A stretch of DNA of 64,000 nucleotides from Mycolicibacterium alvei (GTDB lineage: Bacteria > Actinomycetota > Actinomycetes > Mycobacteriales > Mycobacteriaceae), in contig NZ_AP022566.1 of the NCBI RefSeq assembly GCF_010727325.1, positions 186,001 to 250,000 of the forward strand, in the 5' to 3' direction. The notes below the pieces were generated by a model. It did no database searches. It was given only the letters and a program-made list of their open reading frames with translations, and was not told the DNA's origin. How positions within the stretch are numbered: the stretch's first letter is position 1; every line of letters starts with the position of its first letter. The translations under genes were made by a program, and so were the position numbers. Shown here in pieces: positions 50,935 to 59,220 of this stretch.

Positions 50935-52338
50935 TCATGTCAGCGTCGCCACTTCCTCCCGAGGTCGAATCCAGGTGATCGGCATCCGGCCCCGCTCGGT
51001 CACGATCTCGCGGTCGTTGAACTGCACAATGTGGCTGGAGCGGTGAGTTACCAACCACGTGCGCGCCCGACTCGGCCATTCCAGGTATGCGTCCTGGCCG
51101 AAACTGGCTCCCACTCGCTCAGCGACGGCACGCCAAGCCGGATCGGCAGGTAGCCGGATGATCGCACCACAGGCCGCAGCACGCACGATCACCTGCACCG
51201 TAACCATCGGGTCAGCGATGTGCAGCACAGAGTCGACCGTATCCAGTGGCAGGTAGACATGGGATTCGCTGTGAGCGGGGTTCTCGGCGTTGCCTGGCAC
51301 GACACCTACGAGAAGTCCCGCCGAGCCGATAGGAATGTCCCAGTGGGTGTCGGTGACCGGGGTCTGTCCGCTCAGGCCCGCGATCTGGCTTCCCCGCAGA
51401 CGTGTCCAGCCCACGGGATTGAGCTTCATCCGGCCGACCGTGGACAGGGCCACCACCGAACGCGGCGGCTGGCCCACCGCGAGCCGGGTCCGCGTCACCG
51501 TCCGGTCAGCACGTACCGACCACCACTGGTCGGGCCCCCCTGGGGCGGAAAACACCGTGGTGTAGTCGTCGCGGCCGTGGATGTCTGACCAGTTCTCCTT
51601 CTCGACCTTGCCGGGATCGGTGAGCTGATCGTAGATACGGAAGTCCGACGACACCCGGGCCTCGACACCGTGGCGCGACAGTTCCTCAGCGAGGCGGGTG
51701 GCGGCCGAGACCGCGGCTGCAGCCACACCGGGGATTCCGCTGCCGCGCCACTTCGCTGGCTGCAGGGCCGTCTTGGGGTCGAGTCGCACAACCAGGAATG
51801 TGCGTCGCACAGCCGGGCACGGATCGTTGGCGATCATCTGCTCGTAGAGCTGGTGGACCGTGCGGGGGGCTTTGCGGGCGACCCGCCAGCCGGCGGAGAC
51901 CACGTCGACGGTGACGGGGACGTCCAGCTTGGCGATGGTGTCGGCAATGAGCTTGGTGGAGACCGTATCGTCGTGAAGCGTCCGCCCGGAGTTCAGAACG
52001 ATGCTGAACGTGAACGGCCGCGGATGCAGGGCGATGAGAGCAGTGAGGGTATCGCCCTCCCACCGGACGGCGACATCTTCGCCTGGCATGGCCAGCGCGC
52101 CCCGATCAGCGCGAGAAATCACGGGCAACTGGTGGCGACGGCCCCTGATGTTGATCAACAACCTGAGCCACTCCGTGAACAGGCGGCTATCGAAGGCGAA
52201 GGTGGCCAGCATGATCACCAGCACCGCGCCGGCCAGTCGGGCCCACCACGGCCAGGGCATCAGGGCCAGGCCCACGATGAGCGTCGCCGCAACGATCACA
52301 TGCGGGGTGGATTGCTTGATGGAGAAACGCCCGATCAT
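50935..52338 (-). CDS. eccE: EccE, membrane component of the ESX system
   Basis: 467 residues from ATG 52338, overlapping the mycP stop (ATGA). Two adjacent N-terminal membrane helices (VIVAATLIVGLALM and LAGAVLVIMLATFAF) are followed by a large cytosolic domain with MPGEDVAVRWEGDTLTALIALHP and a late DTVDSVLHIADPMVTVQVIVRAA, as in EccE proteins. EccE sits at the periphery of the membrane complex. Pairing with mycP upstream is the standard arrangement. Confidence 0.9.
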   Translation of the reverse strand: MIGRFSIKQSTPHVIVAATLIVGLALMPWPWWARLAGAVLVIMLATFAFDSRLFTEWLRLLINIRGRRHQLPVISRADRGALAMPGEDVAVRWEGDTLTALIALHPRPFTFSIVLNSGRTLHDDTVSTKLIADTIAKLDVPVTVDVVSAGWRVARKAPRTVHQLYEQMIANDPCPAVRRTFLVVRLDPKTALQPAKWRGSGIPGVAAAAVSAATRLAEELSRHGVEARVSSDFRIYDQLTDPGKVEKENWSDIHGRDDYTTVFSAPGGPDQWWSVRADRTVTRTRLAVGQPPRSVVALSTVGRMKLNPVGWTRLRGSQIAGLSGQTPVTDTHWDIPIGSAGLLVGVVPGNAENPAHSESHVYLPLDTVDSVLHIADPMVTVQVIVRAAACGAIIRLPADPAWRAVAERVGASFGQDAYLEWPSRARTWLVTHRSSHIVQFNDREIVTERGRMPITWIRPREEVATLT

Positions 52339-53708
52339 CGTGAACCCACCGCCCGTCGGATCAGCCACACCGCGGCGGCGACGACCGCGCTGCCCGCTAC
52401 GACCAGCAGGACCAACGTATTGGGCCCGCGATCAGGGACATATGGCGGCGGTGGCGGCGGGATCTGTTTGGTCGGGAACGTCGGCACCTGCGGCCCAAGC
52501 GGTACATCCCAGGTGAGTGCGGCCAGTGCGTCGACAGGACCGTATCCCACGGTGTTGTCGCGGCCCGCGCCTGGATGTCGGGCGGTGCGCAGGATGCGGT
52601 CCATCACCTGGTTGGCGGTCCAGTCGGGGTACTTCGCGCGCACGAGCGCAGCGACACCGGCGACGTAAGCACTGGAAAATGAGGTCCCGTTGATGTCGAC
52701 CGGCCCTTCGTCGCCCGGTCGAGCATTGACCGGGGCGTTGTTGAACAGGGCGACTGAGCGTTCTCCCGGGGCCGCGGCCGCGACCCATGGCCCGCTCATG
52801 GAGAAGTCGGCGGGCTTGCCGCTTTCAGTGATGGCGCCCACGGACAAGACCAGGGGGCTGTACCAGGCGGGGCTGACCACGGTCTTGACGTTGCCCCAGC
52901 CGAACGGGTCGTCGGGCTTGTCTGCACTCGGCGGCGGGTTCTGGACACAGCTGCCACCCAGACCCCCTTCGTTCTGATTGCCGGCCGAGGCAACCACGAC
53001 TGCGTCCTTGTCGACAACGGCATAGCGCACCGCGGCGCCGAGCGTGTTCTGGTCGATGCGCTCGGTGGCCTTGATGCATGCCGTCAGGGAGATGTTGATG
53101 ACGCGAGCCCCGAGATTGGCGGCGTGCACGATCGCGCGGGCCAAGGTACGGATCGATCCAGCTGCCTCAGACTGGTTGGGGTCGTTGGGATCTCTCTGGG
53201 CGCTTGTCGGTGAGAATGCCTTGGAAGTGTGTCGGATGGAGACGATGCGGGCCTCGGGCGCGACACCGACAAACGCGTCTTCGGGCGCGGGTCGACCGGC
53301 GATCAACGATGCCACGAGACTGCCATGGGCATCACAGTCCGACAGCCCGTTGCCATCGGGGGTTATGTAGTCCCCGCCAGGTTCGGCCGGGACCCGAGGA
53401 GAGCCGTTGACGCCGGTATCGATCACGGCCACCAGGACGTCCTTGCCGGTAGACCACTTATGAGCCTCGCCGAGTTGCAGATAGCGCTGCGACCACTGTG
53501 CGTCGTTGAACACCGCGCCTTCGGTGGCGAAGGCAGCCATGCACGCCTTGCGCTGCTCCAGAGGTTGCTCCGGGCCCGTCGTATCGGGAGGCACTGCTGC
53601 CGGATCGATCACCGGCGGCGCGATCGCCGCTGCTGGCGGCGCAGTGAGCATCGTCAATGAGACCGTGGCCGCCAGGGCCAGGCCGCGAAGTGTCCAGTTA
53701 GTGCTCAT
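52335..53708 (-). CDS. mycP: mycosin MycP, subtilisin-like protease of the ESX system
   Basis: 457 residues from ATG 53708. A signal peptide (LALAATVSLTMLTAPPAAA) is followed by an S8 protease domain with the triad Asp in AVIDTGVNG, His in CDAHGSLVAS and Ser in NGTSFSSAYVAG; the oxyanion asparagine is in ASAGNQN. A Pro-rich linker and one C-terminal membrane helix (LVLLVVAGSAVVAAAVWLI) anchor it outside the membrane. Mycosins stabilise the ESX membrane complex. The gene overlaps the end of the Tpg-like gene by 11 bases, tying the ESX block to the tap/tpg-like pair. Confidence 0.95.
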   Translation of the reverse strand: MSTNWTLRGLALAATVSLTMLTAPPAAAIAPPVIDPAAVPPDTTGPEQPLEQRKACMAAFATEGAVFNDAQWSQRYLQLGEAHKWSTGKDVLVAVIDTGVNGSPRVPAEPGGDYITPDGNGLSDCDAHGSLVASLIAGRPAPEDAFVGVAPEARIVSIRHTSKAFSPTSAQRDPNDPNQSEAAGSIRTLARAIVHAANLGARVINISLTACIKATERIDQNTLGAAVRYAVVDKDAVVVASAGNQNEGGLGGSCVQNPPPSADKPDDPFGWGNVKTVVSPAWYSPLVLSVGAITESGKPADFSMSGPWVAAAAPGERSVALFNNAPVNARPGDEGPVDINGTSFSSAYVAGVAALVRAKYPDWTANQVMDRILRTARHPGAGRDNTVGYGPVDALAALTWDVPLGPQVPTFPTKQIPPPPPPYVPDRGPNTLVLLVVAGSAVVAAAVWLIRRAVGSR

Positions 53709-54405
53709 AGCCTGGTCCCACCACACCTTCAGGAGTTAGTACATAGTCGGCCTGGTCCCACAAATCGGTTCCAGGAGTGAGGATTTGAGTCAGCTCCACG
53801 TCCACCATCTCTTCCATGTACTGGCCGTAGATGAGGGGTTCGAGGATCTGGAGCGCCGAGCCGATGTCACCGGATCGAACGAGACGGTCCAGCGCCTCGA
53901 TATCGCGCTCGTGGACGCTGAGGATGACCTCCACCTCGCGACCGGATTCTGCTTGTAGCCCGCCGGTAAGCGTATTGAACTCGACACGAACAAGCAGGGT
54001 GACGCCCACGCCGATCGAGTAAATGATCCGCTCGATTCGATCCCGTTCGGCCCGGCTGCGCCGGCCGCGGCCAGCCAGCCACGACAACGTCTTTCGCACC
54101 GAGAGCCCGAAGGCATCGGCTGTGCGTTGAATGCCACCCAGCCGCCACACCGCAGTTGCGCGGTTGACCGCAGCTACACCCGACGGCGGGACACCGTGAC
54201 GATTCCAGTCGCGCAGCGTACGCGCGGCACGGCCCGTCGCCTGGGCCACCAGGTTGCGGATCTCGTGAGCTTCCCCCCGGTCGCGAGCGGTGGACAGCAA
54301 GTGGCTGTATCCCGCGGCGCGCATCGGACGGTTGGGTCTCGGCTCGTCGTCGCCGGCGGCCGCGGCGCCCAGCGGAGTCAGGAATCCCCCATCCCCCGAC
54401 GTCAT
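53698..54405 (-). CDS. tpg: Tpg-like putative telomere terminal protein
   Basis: 235 residues from ATG 54405, overlapping the Tap-like stop by ATGA; the frame is open to 54834 but that part is a shadow. The layout follows streptomycete Tpg: an HTH-like segment (AVWRLGGIQRTADAFGLSVRKTLSWLAGRGRRSRAERDRIER), then a strand-rich part starting VEFNTLTGGLQ, then a helix DIEALDRLVRSGDIGSALQIL leading to LIYGQYMEEMVDVELTQI, which corresponds in place to the Tpg ending VAEGLxEVYF...VEFTDIDY. Tpg is covalently bound to the 5' ends of linear replicons and primes end synthesis. The match is by remembered pattern, not by search. Confidence 0.6.
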   Translation of the reverse strand: MTSGDGGFLTPLGAAAAGDDEPRPNRPMRAAGYSHLLSTARDRGEAHEIRNLVAQATGRAARTLRDWNRHGVPPSGVAAVNRATAVWRLGGIQRTADAFGLSVRKTLSWLAGRGRRSRAERDRIERIIYSIGVGVTLLVRVEFNTLTGGLQAESGREVEVILSVHERDIEALDRLVRSGDIGSALQILEPLIYGQYMEEMVDVELTQILTPGTDLWDQADYVLTPEGVVGPGYEH

Positions 54406-55796
54406 TTCGGTTGTCCTGTGCGGGTGGTTCGGGTCAGCTTGCGCCAGGTCTCGACCGTGTGGGGTAGCTCCTCTTTGACTCGGTACTTGCCGTTGGCCGT
54501 CGAGGGGTCGGTGAGAAAGGAGCTGTCGGCTCGCGCGGGCAGACGGTAGATCCAGGCGTCGGCTACGCCGGCAACCGGGAGCAGCCCGTTGTAATCGCGC
54601 TGGATCTTGGCTTGGTAGCGCAAGCCTCGCGCCCGCACGTCGGCGCGAATGCAGCCCGACCAAACCAGCTGGCTGTGCACTGTTTTGGCCGAGTACTGCG
54701 AGGACACGTGGCTGTAGTAGCGCGCGTAGATCTCTTTGAACAGTCGGTCCAGAGACGGATCGCCATCGGCCTCGGCGATCGCGTCGCGGATCTTCTTGGC
54801 CCAGGCGCCCAGCTTGACGCTGGTTTGCGGCCACACGTAGGCCTCGCCGATCTCCAGATCAGAGCTGTCCATGCCGTGGCCGCCGTCAGCGGTGGGCTCA
54901 AGCATCTGCTTGATGGTGCGTGTGCAGGCCCAATCGGTGACCGGCTCATCGACACGTTGGGCCGGATGCACTTTGAACGACTCGGGAAGATTCAGATAGC
55001 TCAAGGCGGGGAACGTAACGAGGGCGACGGCCACCGGCGGATTCTTTTCAGCCCAGTCGATGTCTTCGGCGTTGGGAAAGTGTTCGGGTGCGCCCACCCC
55101 CAGCGGCGTAGTCCCCATCGCGGCCAGAACGGCCCGCCGCTGGTCGGTGACGACGAGTTTCCCTCCGCGCACGGGCTTTTCGGCTGCCCAGTTGGTAACG
55201 GGCTCCAGGCGCGTCGGCGTGAGCTGAGCCTCGGTGAGCGGCCACTGCCCCTCGGGGGGAAGAGGATTCCAGGTCTGCTCGGCGATGCGTGCGCCCAGCT
55301 GAGCCGCCGGTCCCGCGGCTTCGATACCCAGATGGTCGTTGATCCAGCGGACACGGTGGATGATCTCGCGCACCGGGTCGTCAGTGACCAGGTTGTCGAT
55401 GACGCCGCGATTGCCGTCGGTGATCATGCCCAGGCGGGCGGCGATGACCTCGGCGATCACCTCGTCGCGGCGGGCCCACGAGCGGCACACGCGGAAGCGG
55501 TAGGCACGTTTTTCAACGATCGCGTTGGAGTCGAGGACTTTGTAGGCGTCCAGCACGGAGTCGTGGACCGCTTCTGCGGTCGCCTTGACATCCTCGGGGT
55601 TGTCCAGCCACCCGTACCGTTGCGCCAGTTCGGCCCCCAGCAGCCAAAAGACAGGGGCGTGCGCGCCCCGCTTGGTGAGCCATTGGGTGAGTTTGACGAC
55701 GTCGGTAACAGTTTGGGGGGACTTTTCGACGATCACTTCGCCGTCGGGGCCGATAACGCAGTCGTCGAGGACGAAGACGTGGGCTTGCTTGGCCAC
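54402..55796 (-). CDS. tap: Tap-like telomere-associated protein
   Basis: 464 residues from GTG 55796 (AGGGGAA upstream; a TTG three bases earlier is possible). Shorter than streptomycete Tap (about 730), missing its N-terminal HTH and Ala/Pro linker. Colinear elements: a start VFVLDDCVIG, then VVKLTQWLTKRGAHAPVFWLLGAELAQRYG, which parallels Tap's DWTL...LLVLTEAALERYGLP; a middle PVAVALVTFPALSYLNLPES; and near the C-terminus CIRADVRARGLRYQAKIQRDYNGLLPVAGVADAWIY, which parallels Tap's PDIRAAVISRTRINMHRKI...YPVAILSDCVVY. Tap recruits Tpg to telomeric DNA. The gene order tap then tpg with overlapping codons also matches. Confidence 0.6.
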   Translation of the reverse strand: MAKQAHVFVLDDCVIGPDGEVIVEKSPQTVTDVVKLTQWLTKRGAHAPVFWLLGAELAQRYGWLDNPEDVKATAEAVHDSVLDAYKVLDSNAIVEKRAYRFRVCRSWARRDEVIAEVIAARLGMITDGNRGVIDNLVTDDPVREIIHRVRWINDHLGIEAAGPAAQLGARIAEQTWNPLPPEGQWPLTEAQLTPTRLEPVTNWAAEKPVRGGKLVVTDQRRAVLAAMGTTPLGVGAPEHFPNAEDIDWAEKNPPVAVALVTFPALSYLNLPESFKVHPAQRVDEPVTDWACTRTIKQMLEPTADGGHGMDSSDLEIGEAYVWPQTSVKLGAWAKKIRDAIAEADGDPSLDRLFKEIYARYYSHVSSQYSAKTVHSQLVWSGCIRADVRARGLRYQAKIQRDYNGLLPVAGVADAWIYRLPARADSSFLTDPSTANGKYRVKEELPHTVETWRKLTRTTRTGQPK

Positions 55797-55824
55797 CAAT
55801 TTCCCCTACCCGTAGCTGTATGTA

Positions 55825-55887
55825 CCCCCATATTCTATGGGGGAACGAAGGGCCCATGATGCACATTCTTCCCATACTTTTCATGGG
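55825..55887. promoter_or_regulatory. two related inverted-repeat operators in the tap/HTH divergent promoter
   Basis: CCCCCATA-TTC-TATGGGGG at 55825-55843 is a perfect palindrome. CCCATACTTTTCATGGG at 55871-55887 shares the CCCAT/ATGGG arms. They lie 28 bases apart between the tap-like gene and the plus-strand HTH gene, which is the natural candidate for binding. Confidence 0.6.
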
Positions 55888-55969
55888 TATGATGAGGGAG
55901 GGTTCAGCAACTGCGGAAGGGTTAGGTGATGGCGCTATCGATCGGGCTGTCGTGCGCGACTGAGCCGAC

Positions 55970-56416
55970 GTGCCAACGGAATTCACGCCCGCGTTGACCT
56001 CGACCCCAGATCGACAGACGACCACCGCGCCCACCGAAAGCCACGGCGGCCGGCGGATGACCGGTGCGCAGCTGCGCGTCCAACGGGAGTTCCTAGGCTT
56101 CAGCAGAGCCCAGCTGTCGGAAGTCCTCGGTATCACCGCCGGAGTGATCGCTGACTGGGAAGACGGTCGCGACCCTACGCCGTACCACCTTCCTGAACGC
56201 ATCGCAGCGATTGTGACCTTCACGGAGAACTACCTGAAGGAGCTCGTCGCCGAACACGTCGGCCCAGGCGTCGTGATTACCTATCGGACAGATGCGGGCT
56301 ACGCCAAGCATCACCCAAACCCGGCCTACACCGCGTCGTGGCATCGCAGGGTGTGCGGACGCTTACTTGAACGAAACGCCGCCCTGGTGATTGAGTTCTA
56401 CGACTCGGCAAAGTGA
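55970..56416 (+). CDS. HTH regulator, YdiL/DUF1870-like
   Basis: 148 residues from GTG 55970; an ATG at 56057 would give a 119-residue product that begins right at the HTH. MTGAQLRVQREFLGFSRAQLSEVLGITAGVIADWEDGRDPTPYHLPERI is an XRE-type HTH of the DUF1870 style, followed by FTENYLKELVAEH and a mixed C-terminus. It is divergent from the tap/tpg/ESX block and the two operators lie between, so it may control that transcript. Confidence 0.75.
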   Translation: MPTEFTPALTSTPDRQTTTAPTESHGGRRMTGAQLRVQREFLGFSRAQLSEVLGITAGVIADWEDGRDPTPYHLPERIAAIVTFTENYLKELVAEHVGPGVVITYRTDAGYAKHHPNPAYTASWHRRVCGRLLERNAALVIEFYDSAK

Positions 56417-56453
56417 ACCCGGTCTGGCGCCGGCGGGATCACCCCTGGATCAA

Positions 56454-56861
56454 TTAGGCCTTCGGGGCAGAATCAGGCAGATAGTGCTTGGCCATCAAGA
56501 GCCGGACTTCATCCTTCACCTTGGCGTCGCGTAGGACGCGCTGCAGGTCCATCTCTATGACCAAGTCCTCGTCGAGATCCAACGTGATGCGTTTGGTCGG
56601 CTCGTCCCGTTCGAGCGGGTACACGCCCGGGCTTACGTCAGGTGACGTTTTGTAGTGACGCTCAAGCTCAATGCGCGCCACAGCCACGATCGGGGTTCTG
56701 GTGCGGATCGACTGGATCTTCATCGCCTTGTGCAAGTCCAAGCCCACATCGAGCGTGAATTTCACCAGCTTCTTGGCCCCGACATCGTCGGGAGCCTCCG
56801 GTTGCGCCGAATTGGGGCGCGGAGCCGGCGTCTCGCCTTTGGAGGTCATAGGCGCATTCAC
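56454..56861 (-). CDS. tandem ribbon-helix-helix-like protein, 135 aa
   Basis: Two segments each read as strand-helix-helix: KKLVKFTLDVGLDLHKAMKIQSIRTRTPIVAVARIELERHY (residues about 30-70) and TKRITLDLDEDLVIEMDLQRVLRDAKVKDEVRLLMAKHYL (about 88-128). A chain with two such units could act as a single-chain RHH dimer and bind short repeated sites. The N-terminus is Pro-rich and flexible. AAGGGGG lies upstream of the ATG. An array of 38 eight-base units begins 61 bases upstream of its start, and it is the likely ligand or partner for that array. Confidence 0.65.
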   Translation of the reverse strand: MNAPMTSKGETPAPRPNSAQPEAPDDVGAKKLVKFTLDVGLDLHKAMKIQSIRTRTPIVAVARIELERHYKTSPDVSPGVYPLERDEPTKRITLDLDEDLVIEMDLQRVLRDAKVKDEVRLLMAKHYLPDSAPKA

Positions 56862-56922
56862 CTATCCCCCTTGCGACAGTTGGAAGGCCCTCGGAACCAC
56901 AACAATGATGGTACCCACTTTT

Positions 56923-57226
56923 GACCCGTAAACCCGCGATTCCGTACACCCGTTTTACCGCAGTGCCGCAGTGCCGCAGTGCCGCAGTACCGCTGCACCG
57001 CTGCACCGCGACGCCGTACCCCCGTCATACCGCGATACCGTTGCGCTGTGGAGCCGTGATACCGCAAAACCGTAGAACCGCACTACCGAGGAACCGTAGT
57101 CCCGTCATACAGTAGTGCAGTAGGACCGTGTGCCCGTATTGCCGCAGGCCCGTACTCCCGAATAGCCGTAATCCCTTAGTGCCGTACACCCGCTGAGCCG
57201 TACTCCCGTAATACCGTACGGCTGTA
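56923..57226. repeat. degenerate 8-bp tandem array, 38 units, core CCGYA
   Basis: From 56923 the sequence divides without a break into 8-base units of the form NNNCCGNN, most often ending CCGTA or CCGCA: GACCCGTA, AACCCGCG, ATTCCGTA, and so on to CGGCTGTA at 57219-57226. About 33 of the 38 units keep CCG at positions 4-6; three consecutive units are identical (GTGCCGCA, 56963-56986). There is no slip in phase over 304 bases. No gene overlaps it. It lies upstream of the 135-residue tandem RHH gene and downstream of the ParB-like gene. It fits a centromere or operator bound by RHH proteins, or replication iterons. Confidence 0.9.
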
Positions 57227-57456
57227 CTGGCCAGGGTGAATCCCGTTAGCGTATGCCGGACAAACTCCGGCTTTCGGCAGTAAACCGCTCGCTGACCCCA
57301 CACGGTCGAAGCGCTGCGTCGACGCAAGACGGAGAGCCCTGTCAGAAGAACATGGCTCCCCCAGGCAAGCCCTGCCAGACCCGACTTCTACCCGCCGGCC
57401 ACTCCAGGGCCAACAAGACCCATCGCGACATCGGGCCGCGGCCCAACCAGCGGCAC

Positions 57457-58203
57457 TCAGCCCTCCGGCCTCTGCACTGGCTTCTTGCCACGCTTGGCTT
57501 TCGCCGGCAGCAAATGGTGTTCGAGCACCCGGGCAATGAACTCAGAGAACGCATCGACCTTGACGGCTGCCATCCGTCCCTCAATCCACTCGCGCTGCGG
57601 GGCACTGAAGGAGATCCGCGCCTCAGTCAGAGGCGTTGACGACTTGGCACGCGTTGTCGACGACGGCATCAACCATGGGTCCGCGCTCTCAGAGACCTTG
57701 AACAGATCCGCCAACACATCATCAGGCGACTTCTGTTGGTCGGCCGCTTCCTTCGCGATCTGGGCGAATGCGTCCTGAACAATCTGCGCGTAGTCCTTGA
57801 CCTTGAGCCGCTTTGTGGTCGTGAGCTGCTTATAGGCCTCGGCAGTCAGGTACACCGACGACGCGGATGCTCCTCTGCCCGCAGTCCCGGTGCGCGGTCG
57901 CCGCGGCCGAACAACGGTCCGAGTGCTACCAGCACCACCGCCGTTGTCCGCAGCTGCAGTTTCGTCTCCCCCCGGGGAGGCGGACTCCAGGTTGTCGGCA
58001 GGCACCGCGGGAGTGCTTTCAGCAGGATCTGCCGGCGGGATCGGCTCTGAAGGGGGAGGTGTCGTCTGGGCTGGCTGCGCCGCGGCTGCGGCACGAGCAG
58101 GCGTATCGAGCAAACCCTGCAGCCTGCTCCCCCGCCCCGACGCGGGGGCCCCGCCGAACGCGCCGGCCAAGTTCTTATGGTTCGCATTCCCGTTCGAGGC
58201 CAT
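57457..58203 (-). CDS. putative partition partner (ParB-like, tandem RHH)
   Basis: 248 residues. The first 100 residues are disordered (Pro/Ala/Glu-rich) and then basic (RPRRPRTGTAGRGASAS). Two RHH-like segments follow: SSVYLTAEAYKQLTTTKRLKVKDYAQIVQDAFAQI and EARISFSAPQREWIEGRMAAVKVDAFSEFIARVLEHHLL, with a linker of about 50 residues between. The end is Lys-rich. It starts one base after the parA stop, so the two are one operon. It does not resemble classical HTH-type ParB; its role as the DNA-binding partner of ParA is inferred from position and fold. Confidence 0.7.
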   Translation of the reverse strand: MASNGNANHKNLAGAFGGAPASGRGSRLQGLLDTPARAAAAAQPAQTTPPPSEPIPPADPAESTPAVPADNLESASPGGDETAAADNGGGAGSTRTVVRPRRPRTGTAGRGASASSVYLTAEAYKQLTTTKRLKVKDYAQIVQDAFAQIAKEAADQQKSPDDVLADLFKVSESADPWLMPSSTTRAKSSTPLTEARISFSAPQREWIEGRMAAVKVDAFSEFIARVLEHHLLPAKAKRGKKPVQRPEG

Positions 58204-58204
58204 T

Positions 58205-59200
58205 TCAGATCTCCTCCCCCGCTGCCGCGTCTTCGCTGATCAATTCGTTCATCCTCATGAGCACCTCTGCTGCAAGGTTCTCGTAGTCCTCGGCCAACCC
58301 CTTACTGGTCCCAGCCCCGGTGCCCACCACATCGTCACTGAGCTTCTGGCCTGATCGCAGAGCTGCAAGTTTCCTACTCTTGGCATCGGTGCTCGCCGAC
58401 TCCAGCTCGTGGGCCAAAAGCCCGTGGCGGCGAGAATCCTGCATCGCCGAATCCGAGTGACGAATGATGGCGTCGAAGACGGGCGAGACACCACCAAGAA
58501 TCCGCTCGACCGTGTCCCGCGCGCGGGCTGCAACCCGTGTGGCCTGACTTCCGATGCCAAACCTCACCACGCCGCCAAGGCTCAACCAGGGGTTGTCCAG
58601 CTTCGCCGGCCCGAACAGATCCGCAATTGTCGACAACCCGTCGATGCTCGCGTCGTCAGCCTTGACCGGAATGACCACCATGCCGGCCACCCGCAACACC
58701 GCTTCGAGCGCAGTGATATCAACCGGTGGGGCGTCGATCAGGATCAGGTCATAGGATCGACCCAGGCCGATGATCTCCCGCTGGATGGCATCGGCGAGGC
58801 TCTCCTTGGAGTTCGCCGCGAAGTACTTGTAGATGCGCTCCAGTCCCCCACCGCCAGCGATCAGATCAACGTTGGGCCGCACCTCGGTGTACAGCGGCGG
58901 TGGCGCACTCGGGGACTTCAACAGCAAGGCCGCTGCATGCTGTTCACCATTAGCGTCGATCACATCCTTGATCGACTCGTACTCATCGACCGGCAGGCCG
59001 TAGTCGCGAGCGCAGTTGCCCTGTGGATCCAGCTCAAGCACCAGCACCCGATAGCCGGCCTGGCCGTAGAGGCCGGCCAGGTTCGCCGTGGCGCTGGTCT
59101 TCCCGACTCCGCCCTTGCCGTTTGCGAACGCGATCACCCGGAACGGCGATGGCACCACTGAGGCCAACGCGTGGACTGGTGCAGTCAACTCCGTCATCAT
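58205..59200 (-). CDS. parA: ParA-type partition ATPase
   Basis: 331 residues from ATG 59200 (GGGAGGGTAAGGA upstream). Deviant Walker A in FANGKGGVGKTSATANLAGLY, Walker A' in LELDPQGNCARDYG, Walker B in YDLILIDAPPVDI. The C-terminal 80 residues are helical and charged. ParA binds nucleoid DNA and moves plasmids by cycles of ATP hydrolysis with its partner, here the gene one base downstream. A 12-bp-periodic array begins 21 bases upstream of the start, in the promoter region. Confidence 0.92.
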   Translation of the reverse strand: MMTELTAPVHALASVVPSPFRVIAFANGKGGVGKTSATANLAGLYGQAGYRVLVLELDPQGNCARDYGLPVDEYESIKDVIDANGEQHAAALLLKSPSAPPPLYTEVRPNVDLIAGGGGLERIYKYFAANSKESLADAIQREIIGLGRSYDLILIDAPPVDITALEAVLRVAGMVVIPVKADDASIDGLSTIADLFGPAKLDNPWLSLGGVVRFGIGSQATRVAARARDTVERILGGVSPVFDAIIRHSDSAMQDSRRHGLLAHELESASTDAKSRKLAALRSGQKLSDDVVGTGAGTSKGLAEDYENLAAEVLMRMNELISEDAAAGEEI

Positions 59201-59220
59201 TCCTTACCCTCCCAAGGGTA

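Noticed and set aside
54406..54834. N-terminal extension of the Tpg-like protein
   Set aside because: This part lies antisense-free but out of frame over the Tap-like gene and reads as an Arg-rich shadow; ATG 54405 overlaps the tap-like stop by ATGA.
54612..55859. 415-residue plus-strand frame opposite the Tap-like gene
   Set aside because: High-GC antisense frame; the minus strand has the codon pattern, the ribosome binding site and the overlap with the next gene.
56923..57226. The 8-bp array as a CRISPR array
   Set aside because: Units are contiguous, 8 bases long and degenerate, without longer identical repeats or spacers, and no cas gene is present.
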